A stretch of DNA of 64,000 nucleotides from Janibacter indicus (GCF_900176385.1 NZ_FWXN01000005.1:124001-188000), one strand, 5' to 3'. Shown: positions 35,159 through 43,505, counted from the stretch's first letter. Made by a program: numbers and translations. The notes: a model not told the origin generated them from the sequence alone.

Positions 35159-36736
35159 TCACCGTCGGCCAATGCCCCCAGCCGAAGAAAGGGCCAGCGC
35201 GGCCCGGAACCCACGGTTGGGGTGAGCGTCCGGCAGTGCCGACACAACCCCCTTCGTCGCGGTGTCGAGGTCCACGCCGCCGATCATGGCGTACGCGATG
35301 CCCACCGTGGGGGTTCGGGACTGGGCGGCCACGCAGTGGACGAGGACCTGGTGGCCTTCGGCCCGAAGGGAGGCCACCGTCCGGGCTGCGTCGGTGAGGA
35401 CGAAGTCGAGGTTGGGGTTGGCCTCGGGTTGCGGCTCGTCGATGAGGCGGAAGGGCACCTGTGCCACGCCCGCCGGCACCTGCTCCGAGCCGGTGAGGCA
35501 GAGGCTGACCACGGCGGTGATCTCCTCCGGCAGTTCGTCGAGCGCCAGCACGTTGCCGAGCCAGACGCCCTCGTCGCAGGGGTGCCGCACAAGGACCGGA
35601 CGGTGCGTCTGGTGGTAGGCGATGCGCTCGACGCCGGGCCAGCCGTAGGCATTGGGCCGACCGCCGCGCGCAGCCAGCGTGGCCGCCTCGACGAGGTCCT
35701 CCGAAGTACGGCCCGGATAGCCGTGGACGATGCGCCGCCACTCGGCCGGGACCGCAGACGCGCCCCATCGCGCACCGAGCAGGCCGCCGGCGATCGCCGC
35801 AACCGTATCGGTGTCATTGCCGATACGGATGGCGGTGTCGAGCGAGTGCTGCAGGTGCAGGCACGGCACGTCATCCGGCACGGGCGTGTGGTGGATCGCC
35901 GACCACGCAGCCTGGAGTGCGGTGACGACGTAGCCGTTGGGGCTGAACGTCGCCGGCTCCCGGGATTCGGCCTCCTCTATGCGCTCGGTCCAGAAGGCCT
36001 GCGCCTCCTCCGACAGGTACGGCAGCCCGACCCGCACATCGAGCTCGCCTTCGAGCACCGCGTGCCGGATGGCGTGCGACCACAGCGCGCACGCCTGCCC
36101 AGCCCGCTCGTCCGTGTGCGTCAGCGCAGAGACCGCCTCCGCAGCGGCCGTGAGCCGCTGCGGGTCGTCGAGGTGCGCCAGCGCGACCGGTGAAGTGCGC
36201 ATCAGCGAGCCGTTGCCGCCGGTGCGGGCGTGGAGGGTGGCTGCGGCTTGGGTCATGCGGGTGCTCAGGTCGCCTGGTTTCGAGGCTCGTCGCAGAGCTC
36301 CTCGCTCCTCAACCAGCGTGGGGTTGACTCCTCGCTCCTCAACCAGCGTGGGGTTGACTCCTCGCTCCTCAACCAGCGTGGGGTTGGCTCCTCGCACCTC
36401 AACCAGCGTGGCGCCCAGGACCTTGCGGGTCTGGGTGCCGATGTCGGGCGGGCCGGAGGCGTACCAGTCGAGGAAGCCCTGGGCGACCTCGTCGAGCGCC
36501 TCCGGGGAGGTGAGGTCCGCCCCCTTCGCCGCGGTGGCGAGGACCGGCCACGTCATGGCCGTGTCGTCGGTCCACTCGCCGGGCGCGAAGTTACCCAGGC
36601 CGCCGCCGATCATCGCCGGACCGTCGGGTCCGACTGCGGCGCAACCGAATTCGTAGCCGGCGCCGAGGGCATCGCCCGTCGCAGAGCCGAGGACGGCACC
36701 GCACGCGCGGTCCGTCTGTGCACTGGTGAGCCGCAT
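35159..36736 (-). CDS. ADP-ribosylglycohydrolase fused to a dual-specificity phosphatase-like domain
   Basis: 525 residues. N-terminal DraG-type ADP-ribosylglycohydrolase: GEWTDDTAM near residue 53 and GNDTDTVAAIAGGLLGA near 310 supply the metal-binding Asp/Thr set. The C-terminal part has VLVHCVAAQSRTP, the HCx5R loop of cysteine phosphatases. Predicted to remove ADP-ribose from proteins or nucleic acids and a phosphate from an unknown target. Residues near 108-147 are repeated VNPTLVEERG encoded by an expanded dispersed repeat. Its ATG shares one base with the stop of the upstream TY-chaperone-like gene (TGATG). Confidence 0.88.
   Translation of the reverse strand: MRLTSAQTDRACGAVLGSATGDALGAGYEFGCAAVGPDGPAMIGGGLGNFAPGEWTDDTAMTWPVLATAAKGADLTSPEALDEVAQGFLDWYASGPPDIGTQTRKVLGATLVEVRGANPTLVEERGVNPTLVEERGVNPTLVEERGALRRASKPGDLSTRMTQAAATLHARTGGNGSLMRTSPVALAHLDDPQRLTAAAEAVSALTHTDERAGQACALWSHAIRHAVLEGELDVRVGLPYLSEEAQAFWTERIEEAESREPATFSPNGYVVTALQAAWSAIHHTPVPDDVPCLHLQHSLDTAIRIGNDTDTVAAIAGGLLGARWGASAVPAEWRRIVHGYPGRTSEDLVEAATLAARGGRPNAYGWPGVERIAYHQTHRPVLVRHPCDEGVWLGNVLALDELPEEITAVVSLCLTGSEQVPAGVAQVPFRLIDEPQPEANPNLDFVLTDAARTVASLRAEGHQVLVHCVAAQSRTPTVGIAYAMIGGVDLDTATKGVVSALPDAHPNRGFRAALALSSAGGIGRR
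36278..36418 (-). repeat. Dispersed repeat A expanded to a 30-bp tandem array inside the glycohydrolase gene
   Basis: After a family A half (TTTCGAGGCTCGTCGC at 36278), the unit starting CTCGCTCCTCAACCAGCGTG is present at 36301, 36331, 36361 and, with changes, 36391. The period is 30 bp, so frame is kept and each unit adds ten residues (VNPTLVEERG). Confidence 0.88.
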
Positions 36737-37527
36737 CAGGCCACCTCTCCCCCGACGCGCAGCGCCAGGTCGTCTCGGGTCTTCATGGCGTTGAGGAAGA
36801 CGGCCATGGTCGTCATCAGGTGGTTCGGGGCGAAGGGCATCGTCTCGACCATCGCGGTCTGCACGATGTCACGACCGATGACCTGCCACCGCACCCACGG
36901 GTTGGAGCGGTTGATGATGCCGACCTCGACCGCCGCCTGGCGCCGCGAGCGCGCCCCGTGGGCGACGCGCGTGTTGATGACAATGACCGACGCATCCCGC
37001 ATCACCTGCACCCAGACCCGCTGGCCGAGGTGCTCGACGAAGAGGTCGTCGTCCTCGTCGCGGAAGACCTCGTAGTCGTCGCTCAGCGCCTCCTCGACGA
37101 TGTCGACCAGCGCCTCCCGGTCGGTCTCGACGTACACCTCGGGGGCCGGGCGCGGCCCCCCCGTCCAGGCCAGCCCGAGGACCGGCGCGAGCTGCGCGCA
37201 GGGCCCCTGGGCCCGGTGCGTCAGCAGCTGCGGGTGCGGCACACCGACGATGTTGCGCAGCAACATGATCGCCCGGTGGACGAGCGGCTCCCGCCCGATC
37301 GCGTGGTTCTCGGTGTACTCGTCGTCACCGACGGTCGCGCAGAGCGCGCCGCCTTGCATGCGGAAGGCCACCACCGGCACCTCCACCCGCTCCCCCACCT
37401 CGAGGACCAGCCGGTCCTGCGGGTAGCCCATCGCCTCGACGAGCGTCAGCAGCCTGCGCTCGAAGGCCTTCCACGCGGCGTTGATCTCCTCGACCCCCGC
37501 CGCCATCTCCTGCTCGGTCATGGCCAT
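36736..37527 (-). CDS. TY-chaperone-like protein, paralogue of 24409-25278
   Basis: About 263 residues. ATG 37527 or 37521 are both possible, with GGGAGGGG upstream. It starts EEINAAWKAFERRLLTLVEA, similar in layout to FDQRVEAAWRDFHERLVAVI of the other copy. The C-terminal half (WVQVMRDASVIVINTRVAHG, then NHLMTTMAVFLNAMKTRDDL) fits the YbjN/type III chaperone fold. It is the first gene of an operon with the ADP-ribosylglycohydrolase fusion and may chaperone it. Confidence 0.55.
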   Translation of the reverse strand: MAMTEQEMAAGVEEINAAWKAFERRLLTLVEAMGYPQDRLVLEVGERVEVPVVAFRMQGGALCATVGDDEYTENHAIGREPLVHRAIMLLRNIVGVPHPQLLTHRAQGPCAQLAPVLGLAWTGGPRPAPEVYVETDREALVDIVEEALSDDYEVFRDEDDDLFVEHLGQRVWVQVMRDASVIVINTRVAHGARSRRQAAVEVGIINRSNPWVRWQVIGRDIVQTAMVETMPFAPNHLMTTMAVFLNAMKTRDDLALRVGGEVA

Positions 37528-37544
37528 CACATCCCCTCCCGTTC

Positions 37545-37595
37545 GATTTAACCCCTTGAACGCGCTAACTATAACACCTCATCCGCGCTAAAGTG
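37545..37595. promoter_or_regulatory. Candidate NrtR-type operator region between divergent genes
   Basis: CGCGCTAA occurs twice, at 37561-37568 and 37584-37591, 23 bp apart (about two helix turns). The stretch between contains AACTATAAC, whose complement GTTATAGT could be the -10 of the minus-strand operon. A NUDIX/NrtR-like gene starts just to the right, and NrtR proteins repress from such intergenic sites. Confidence 0.5.
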
Positions 37596-37601
37596 CACGT
37601 C

Positions 37602-38330
37602 ATGGCTCGCCGCAACCTCGACAGCTACCCCCGCCCCGGTGTCACCGTGGACCTGGCGGTCCTCACAGTCACCGACGCGGGCACCGACGACGCGGTGCTG
37701 CGGGTGCTCGTGCAGGAGCGGACCGACCCTGACGGTCGGGTGCTGCCGGGGCGCTTCCTCCGCGAGCGGCAGACCGTGGTCGACACCGTCCAGGAGGTCT
37801 TCGAGCACAAGGTCGGCGTGCGCCCCAGCGAAGTCACTCCCCCGCGACTGCTGCGGCTCTTCGACGCGCCTGACCGCGACGACCGCACCTGGGCGATCTC
37901 CGTCGCCCACTCCGTGTCCATGCCCGAGGCGGAGCTCGAGGGCGCGACGGGCGACCTGGTCACCGTCTCGTCGGACGGAGCACTCGCCGACGGCGGCCCG
38001 ATGCTGTGGGACCACGACGAAATCGTCTCTGCCGCAGTTGAATCACTGCGTGAGCGCTACGAGTTCCGCTTCCGCAACGACAGCCCGCCGCCGGACCCCG
38101 ACGGCTTCCTGCCCGAGCCCTTCACGCTGCACCAGCTGCGCAAGGTGCACGAGGCGGTCATCGGCGAGGAGCTGCACAAGGACAACTTCGCGCGGCGGAT
38201 GAAGCCTCAGCTCACGCCCGTGATGCGGGGTGGCGATGTGGTGAGGTCCACCGCGCACCGAGGGCGTCCGGCGACTCTGTACTGGCGATTGACCTCGCCC
38301 GGCAATCAGCCGGTCAACACCCGCGGTTAG
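37602..38330 (+). CDS. NUDIX-domain regulator of the NrtR type
   Basis: 242 residues from ATG 37602. N-terminal NUDIX-like domain (VDLAVLTVTDAGTDDAVLRV; LPGRFLRERQTVVDTVQEVF, a degenerate NUDIX box) followed by a winged-helix domain: PFTLHQLRKVHEAVIGEELH, then KDNFARRMKPQLTPV. This is the layout of NrtR, which senses ADP-ribose or related NAD metabolites and represses NAD-linked genes. The canonical box glutamates are largely missing, so it probably binds rather than hydrolyses. It is divergent from an ADP-ribosylglycohydrolase operon. Confidence 0.85.
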   Translation: MARRNLDSYPRPGVTVDLAVLTVTDAGTDDAVLRVLVQERTDPDGRVLPGRFLRERQTVVDTVQEVFEHKVGVRPSEVTPPRLLRLFDAPDRDDRTWAISVAHSVSMPEAELEGATGDLVTVSSDGALADGGPMLWDHDEIVSAAVESLRERYEFRFRNDSPPPDPDGFLPEPFTLHQLRKVHEAVIGEELHKDNFARRMKPQLTPVMRGGDVVRSTAHRGRPATLYWRLTSPGNQPVNTRG

Positions 38331-38368
38331 GCCGAACATTGTCAGGCCTGCCCGTTATTGTCAGCGTC

Positions 38369-39706
38369 GTGGCAACGGAAAGAGACACCAGCAAGGCGGA
38401 CGGATCGGCGACACCCGTTTGGACCCTGACGACTCAAGACGCGTCTGACGCATTGGCCATGCCAGTGAGCGACCGCCTCACGCCGGAGCGCTTGTCTGAA
38501 TTGCGTTCTGCTATGGCCACTTTCTCGGCTACCCCGCTCGTCACGCTCGAGGCCCACCCACTGCCCAGGGGTCGGCGGTCGACCGGCCTGCCCTTGGACG
38601 CGGCCAGCCCGTTGGCACGTGAACTCGCGGGGCTCGTCAAGGCACAAGCCGATGGGGTGCCGGAAGTAGCCAAACTCGCCGAGTCGGGCGAGACCTTGTA
38701 CCGGATGGTGGTTCCCGCCAAAGTTGCGGGCCAAATGGGGTCCGGCCTCGTGACGTCCATGACCCCCAAGTCCGCCTCCAAGCCGGGCGTCTACGACAAC
38801 TTGGTCAATGTCGCGACTGGCAAGACCGTGAGTAAGGCGACGTTCGTTCCGGTTGCAGGCGCCACTGGTGCCGGTGCAACAGCTGGAACGGCAACAGGGA
38901 CAGCGGTCGGGACGGTAGCCGTCGGCTCGGCGATCACAATTGCAGCCCCGCTCGTCCTCATGGCCGTCGCAGTGGGGATGAGTGCGCACGCCGAGCAGGA
39001 GCGCCAGAGGGCGATCGAGCAAATAACTGAACTCCTCGAGAAGCTCCACGACGCCGAGTTGGATCGTGAGCGGAACTCGCTGGATGCCTGCCAAGATGCG
39101 ATCGAGAAGGCAACGGCCATGCTTCTCGATCGCGGTCGAGTCGGCGCTTCCCTCGGCCTCGACTCGGCGTCTTACGCGATCAGCACCGCGATCAAGGCGG
39201 CCGCCCGCCGCACACAGAAGTGGGAAGACGCGCTGCGGGCATTCGACGACGCTCGACCCGAGGTCGATGAGCTCGAATCGGCCTTCCCCGGCATCTCGTC
39301 GGGGGCCGGTGAGTTCCGTGCTCACTTGGAACTGGCGGCTCTGGCCATCGCGTTGAAGCGACGCGTGGTCATCCTCCAAGGCGTTGAGGCAGGACAGGGC
39401 GCTGAGGACAACCCCTTCGAGAACTTCATGCGCAGTCTCAAGGACGATCAACGACGAATCGACGAGTTGGAGGAACGCATTCGAACCGTGCTCCTGCGCC
39501 TGTCGGCCCTCGAACTTCGCCCGCCGTCTCGCTTGTTGGATCGCCTCATGACCCGCAAACAGGTCGACGACCTCCTGGAAGCTTCATATCGCCTTCGGTC
39601 GCTGGGTGAGGGGATCCACATGAGCAGCGGCCCTACGGATGTTGTCATCGAGGTCGAGCAACACAAGGACGGATCGCTTCATGTACTCCCCGCCCGTGGC
39701 GCCTGA
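38369..39706 (+). CDS. Unknown helical protein with a Gly/Ala-rich hydrophobic hairpin
   Basis: About 445 residues from GTG 38369; the frame is open from 38339. A central segment near residue 160-205 (GATGAGATAGTATGTAVGTV, AITIAAPLVLMAVAVGM) could cross or insert into a membrane. It is followed by long charged helices (QERQRAIEQITELLEKLHDA; DDQRRIDELEERIRTVLLRL). The layout recalls helical toxins or phage-defence effectors, but no family is recognised. ATTGTCAG occurs twice just upstream (38338 and 38357). Confidence 0.55.
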   Translation: MATERDTSKADGSATPVWTLTTQDASDALAMPVSDRLTPERLSELRSAMATFSATPLVTLEAHPLPRGRRSTGLPLDAASPLARELAGLVKAQADGVPEVAKLAESGETLYRMVVPAKVAGQMGSGLVTSMTPKSASKPGVYDNLVNVATGKTVSKATFVPVAGATGAGATAGTATGTAVGTVAVGSAITIAAPLVLMAVAVGMSAHAEQERQRAIEQITELLEKLHDAELDRERNSLDACQDAIEKATAMLLDRGRVGASLGLDSASYAISTAIKAAARRTQKWEDALRAFDDARPEVDELESAFPGISSGAGEFRAHLELAALAIALKRRVVILQGVEAGQGAEDNPFENFMRSLKDDQRRIDELEERIRTVLLRLSALELRPPSRLLDRLMTRKQVDDLLEASYRLRSLGEGIHMSSGPTDVVIEVEQHKDGSLHVLPARGA

Positions 39707-39730
39707 CGCTTGCACATCGGGGTAGCAGCC

Positions 39731-39754
39731 ACTGGCTCAGGGAACCGAGCCAGG
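39731..39754 (+). terminator. Hairpin after the helical protein gene
   Basis: CTGGCTC and GAGCCAG pair around a short loop about 25 bp after the stop codon. No T-run follows. Confidence 0.4.
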
Positions 39755-39908
39755 TTGTGTGCTCAGGCTGGCTAGTGGAGGACGCCCAGTGCCCACGTCA
39801 GCCGTTGCGAGCTTGGCGCAAATTTCACGGCACACCAGTGAGCCGAGCCACGAACTCCTGGGCCCGACGCACCGTCGGTGTCAGGGGGTCCGTCTAGCGT
39901 CACCGCCC

Positions 39909-40703
39909 ATGCACCTCACCGGCGAAGCAATCGGTCACGTCATCGCCCACCTACTCGGCGAGCCCGACGCCACAGTAGATCGCGATCGCACCATCCCGAC
40001 GCTTCTGATTGAGCTCGACGACTTCCTCGCTGGTGGCCTACGCACCGGGCAGACCACGGTCATCGCTTCTCGACCCGGCGAGGGTTCGTCGACGTTCGCC
40101 CTGGGTCTGGCGCGAGCGGCGGCTCTGCACCAAGGGATATCGACACTCCTCATCGCACCTGACGCCCCGGAGTCAGAGGTGGTCATGCGACTCATCTCCG
40201 CCGAGACCCACATCCCGCTCCAGCGCCTGCGCAGTCGCACCTTGGACGAGGGCGAGCTCCGACGGTTGCGAGAGCGTCGCAGACGACTCGAGTCCGCGCC
40301 GGTGTCCAACTTCGCCGGCAGTCCTCCGGCCGGCATCCTCCTGGACACTGTCGGCGCGATGACCTTCGAGGAAGACCTGCGCCTCGTCATCGTCGACGGA
40401 CTCACCACACTCGGTGCCTCCACCCGCGAGTCGGTCGCGCGGATGTGCGCCCGGGCCCGCGAGGACCATCACGCGCTCGTCCTCGTCGGCGGGGTCCTGC
40501 CGAGGTGGTCAGGGGCCGGCACGGCGCCTGGACTCGACGACCTGCGCGAGCACGACTCCCTCGCGGACATCGTCGACACCGTGCTGGTGCTCGAGCCCCA
40601 TGAACCTCCCGCTGTGGCCGTCCACGTCGTCAAGCACCGGTACGGGCCGACCGGCACAGTCCGCGTCGCTCACTCCGCCCACACCAGTTTGCCCTCGGTA
40701 TGA
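39909..40703 (+). CDS. Stand-alone DnaB-like (SF4/RecA-fold) ATPase domain with degenerate P-loop
   Basis: 264 residues from ATG 39909. It matches only the C-terminal ATPase half of DnaB-type helicases: TLLIELDDFLAGGLRTGQTT, VIASRPGEGSSTFALGLARA, then LRLVIVDGLTTLG as Walker B. DnaB has GKS/T in its P-loop; here the Lys position is Ser (GEGSS). The primase-binding N-terminal half is missing. It may be a non-helicase ATP-binding relative. It stands alone after a 200-bp gap. Confidence 0.65.
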   Translation: MHLTGEAIGHVIAHLLGEPDATVDRDRTIPTLLIELDDFLAGGLRTGQTTVIASRPGEGSSTFALGLARAAALHQGISTLLIAPDAPESEVVMRLISAETHIPLQRLRSRTLDEGELRRLRERRRRLESAPVSNFAGSPPAGILLDTVGAMTFEEDLRLVIVDGLTTLGASTRESVARMCARAREDHHALVLVGGVLPRWSGAGTAPGLDDLREHDSLADIVDTVLVLEPHEPPAVAVHVVKHRYGPTGTVRVAHSAHTSLPSV

Positions 40704-40749
40704 GTCCAGTTTCGGGGCCGGACGTGGGCTAGGAAGTTATCGTCGCGGC

Positions 40750-41466
40750 ATGAGTGCATCGACTTGGCGACCGGACGATGACCTATCCAGTCGGGCGCGC
40801 ATCATTGCCCTCGAAATTGTCAGCTCATCCAAGGCTCAGGGGGACCTCGCCGCCTACTACGCCGTGGATGGTGACTACGCGGGGGCGACCTTCGCAGGTC
40901 TTGGTGACAACGATCCCTTCCGCATCACCCCCACGGACCTTCTGGCCGTCACCAGCCTCTCGGTGTCTATCCCTCCTCTGTCTGTCCGGCGCTTCACGTC
41001 GGCAGTACTCGCGCCCAAGGTCAGTCGGCTGCTCGGAGCCCTACCTACCGATGTCGACATCCGCTCCGGCGAGGCGCTCGCACCTGCCATGTCGCAGTTC
41101 TACGACTTCGTTAAGAGTTGCCTCCGTAGATCCACCAGTGATTCGTCCAACGGCTGGGTCACCGCCTCGAAGATCTGCGCGCGCAAGCGACCTCTACTGT
41201 TCCCGGTCCGGGACTCGGTCGTCGTCGATGTCTTGGGCTTGAAGGGAAGTTACCCGGACGACTGGCCAGTCTTTGCCGCCCTCATGGATGACCGGGAACT
41301 AACCGACCGCGTGCACGCTCTGGTCGGTGAGGTCGCCGAGAACAACGGCGTCGACATCGGCGATCCGTCGCTCACGCTGAAGCACCTGGATGTGTTGATC
41401 TGGATGCACGGCATCCGGCAACGAAAGGCAACGACGGACGCCTCCACGCCGCCTCCGCCAGACTGA
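40750..41466 (+). CDS. DUF6308-like protein of unknown function
   Basis: 238 residues from ATG 40750. QGDLAAYYAVDGDYAGATFA and FRITPTDLLAVTSLSVSIPP followed by LLGALPTDVDIRSG resemble the DUF6308 layout (a YY motif, then 'ITPxDLLAV'). The C-terminus (LKHLDVLIWMHGIRQRK) is helical. No catalytic motif is evident. The family assignment is tentative. Confidence 0.5.
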   Translation: MSASTWRPDDDLSSRARIIALEIVSSSKAQGDLAAYYAVDGDYAGATFAGLGDNDPFRITPTDLLAVTSLSVSIPPLSVRRFTSAVLAPKVSRLLGALPTDVDIRSGEALAPAMSQFYDFVKSCLRRSTSDSSNGWVTASKICARKRPLLFPVRDSVVVDVLGLKGSYPDDWPVFAALMDDRELTDRVHALVGEVAENNGVDIGDPSLTLKHLDVLIWMHGIRQRKATTDASTPPPPD

Positions 41467-41487
41467 GACCAGCGAAGGAGGGACGAC

Positions 41488-41807
41488 ATGGACCATCACC
41501 ACCGCAACCCGTGGGCGACCGCCGGGCGGGTGCTCGCCGCCCTCATCACCACCGCGGCGGCGGTCTGCAGCGTGGTGCTCGCCCTCCTCGTGGTCGAGTC
41601 GCGACTGGGCCCCACGAGCAACGACCCGCACGGGTACACGCTCATCTTCGGCTCCCTCCTGCTGGTGCCCACGTCCATCGACGGGGGGGCGCCCTCCCCT
41701 TCGTCCCACCGCGGCGGAGGCGTCCGGCGCGCACGGTTGCCGCCGTGGCCTCGGTCGTCTGGGTCGTGGTGGCACTCCTGGTGGCGGGGTTCGCCCTGTC
41801 CGGCTGA
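41488..41807 (+). pseudogene. Small membrane protein frameshifted at a G7 run
   Basis: From ATG 41488 (GAAGGAGG upstream) the frame encodes two membrane segments (AALITTAAAVCSVVLALLVV; LIFGSLLLVPTSIDGG). At the run of seven G at 41683-41689 the sense frame changes and continues ALPFVPPRRRRPARTV and VASVVWVVVALLVAGFALSG to a stop at 41807. Six Gs would give an intact protein of about 105 residues. Sequence error, true mutation or phase switching are all possible. Confidence 0.65.
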
Positions 41808-41859
41808 TGCGCCTCCGGCGTCCCCGAACGTTGTCAGTGGTCACCGATTGACTGTGCTC

Positions 41860-42990
41860 ATGACCGACATGGTGATGAGGCCGGCGGTGCAGCCGGCGGG
41901 GGTGGGGGCGGTTTCGAGGCTTCGACCGCAGGCGACCTCGCGCCTCGACCTGCGTGAGGCGCACATCGACATCGACGCGGAGATCTCCGCGCTCGAGGCA
42001 CACCTCGCGGAGCGCCTCGCGGCCCGCGAAGCGCAGACCACCGAGGACACCACCCCGTGGGTCCTCGACCACAGCGACGACGAGTGGACGAGCTCCGGAG
42101 CGGTCGGCCAGTCCGCCTTCGGACGGCGCGCCCACCGCACTCCCCTGCTGACCGCGGAGCAGGAGGTCGTCCTCGCCCGCCGCATCGAGGCCGGCGCCTT
42201 CGCGCAGCAGCGCCTCGACTCCGGTGTCGAGCTGCGCCGCACCGAGCGCCGCGGCCTCGAGCACGTCGTGCGCACCGCCGACGAAGCCCGCGAGCAGATG
42301 ATCCTCGCCAACGTCCGGCTCGTCACGAGCATCGCGCGCAAGGCGCTGCCGCGCGTGGGTCACGGCATGCAGTTCGACGACGTCCAGCAGGCCGGGCTCA
42401 TGGGCCTCATGCGCGCGGTCGACAAGTTCGACCACACGCTCGGCCACAAGTTCTCCACCTACGCCACGTGGTGGATCAAGCAGAGCATCGGCCGCGCCAT
42501 CGATGACGAGGCCCGCGTGGTCCGCATCCCGGTCCATGCCCTCGAGTCCGCGCGCCGCATCGACACCCCAAGGCGAAGGGAGGGACTCACCTGGCAGGAG
42601 TGCCTCGCCGACCCCGGTCGGCTCGGTGTCGACGTCACCCGCGACGACGTCGCGAGGGCCCGCGCCCATTTGCGGCCGTGCCTGAGCCTCGACCAGGTCG
42701 GCGCAGAGCTCGACGTCGTCGACGACGACCCGGGCCTCGACCCGATCGAGCAGTGCATCGACCGGCTCGACGACGAGGCCGACGTCCACGACCTGCTCGA
42801 GAGCCTGGTCGAGCTGCCTGGCCTCGGCACTCGCGCGGTCACCGTGCTGCAGCTGCGGCACGGGCTCACCGGCCAGCCGCCGATGACCCTCGACGAGATC
42901 GGCAAGCGCTTCGGCGTCACCCGCGAGCGGATCCGCCAGATCGAGAAGAGGGCACTCGATGCCCTTCGCGAGCGCGTCGAGACACGTTGA
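41860..42990 (+). CDS. Sigma-70 family RNA polymerase sigma factor (group 2/3)
   Basis: About 376 residues; starts at ATG 41860, 41869 or 41875 are possible. Region 1.2-like LLTAEQEVVLARRIEAG, region 2 (LANVRLVTSIARKALPRVGH, KFSTYATWWIKQSIGRAIDD), region 3, and region 4 (LDEIGKRFGVTRERIRQIEK RALDALRE) are present. It therefore recognises both -10 and -35 elements and probably serves stress or stationary phase. Codons for about SRLRPQATSRLD (41911-41950) come from a family A dispersed repeat, so the N-terminus is partly repeat-derived. Confidence 0.9.
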   Translation: MTDMVMRPAVQPAGVGAVSRLRPQATSRLDLREAHIDIDAEISALEAHLAERLAAREAQTTEDTTPWVLDHSDDEWTSSGAVGQSAFGRRAHRTPLLTAEQEVVLARRIEAGAFAQQRLDSGVELRRTERRGLEHVVRTADEAREQMILANVRLVTSIARKALPRVGHGMQFDDVQQAGLMGLMRAVDKFDHTLGHKFSTYATWWIKQSIGRAIDDEARVVRIPVHALESARRIDTPRRREGLTWQECLADPGRLGVDVTRDDVARARAHLRPCLSLDQVGAELDVVDDDPGLDPIEQCIDRLDDEADVHDLLESLVELPGLGTRAVTVLQLRHGLTGQPPMTLDEIGKRFGVTRERIRQIEKRALDALRERVETR

Positions 42991-43022
42991 CCAACCAACT
43001 TCACCAACCTAGCGTTGACGGT

Positions 43023-43241
43023 GTGGAGGTCACGGTGCACGAGGCCAAGACCCACCTCTCGCGACTGCTGCGGAGGGTGGAGGCTGGCGAGACGATCGTC
43101 ATCCGGCGGGGCGCCCACCGGTTCGCGATCCTCAGCCCTGCGCCCTTGGTCACCGAGCAGCGCATGCTCTGGGGCGACCTCGCCGGCTCCTTGCCCGACG
43201 ACTTCGACGCGCCCCTGGCCGACTTCGCCGACTACTCATGA
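43023..43241 (+). CDS. Phd/YefM-type antitoxin
   Basis: 72 residues from GTG 43023: VTVHEAKTHLSRLLRRVEAG, then ETIVIRRGAHRFAILSP. This is the Phd/YefM DNA-binding half; the acidic tail (DDFDAPLADFADYS) would bind a PIN toxin. Its stop overlaps the start of a vapC remnant (ATGA). Confidence 0.85.
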   Translation: MEVTVHEAKTHLSRLLRRVEAGETIVIRRGAHRFAILSPAPLVTEQRMLWGDLAGSLPDDFDAPLADFADYS

Positions 43242-43478
43242 CGCGATATCTGCTCGACACCAATGTCGTGGTCCGCCTGCTCCTCGGCGACCGCGACTCC
43301 ACTCGCCCGGGGCCACGGAACTCATCAGCGACCCAGGCAACGAACCACTGCTGAGCGCTGGCACCACCGCGACCCCTTCGACAGGCTCCTCGTCGCACAG
43401 GCTCTCTGCGAAGAAGCGATCGTGGTGACGAGCGACCCGCAGATCGACGCCTACGACGTCGCCACGCTCAGGGCCTGA
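43238..43478 (+). pseudogene. VapC (PIN) toxin remnant
   Basis: Starts MTRYLLDTNVVVRLLLGD with the first PIN Asp, then loses frame. A second frame gives ATELISDPGNEPLLSA, and a third gives HHRDPFDRLLVAQALCEEAI and TSDPQIDAYDVATLRA to a stop at 43478. The middle of a normal ~130-residue VapC (about 50 residues) is deleted. The toxin is dead although its antitoxin is intact. Confidence 0.85.
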
Positions 43479-43505
43479 CCACGGCGCGAGCAACCCCCCT
43501 TCGCC

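Noticed and set aside
36278-36418. Possible CRISPR-like array
   Set aside because: Units are directly adjacent 30-bp tandem repeats without spacers and are in frame in a coding gene.
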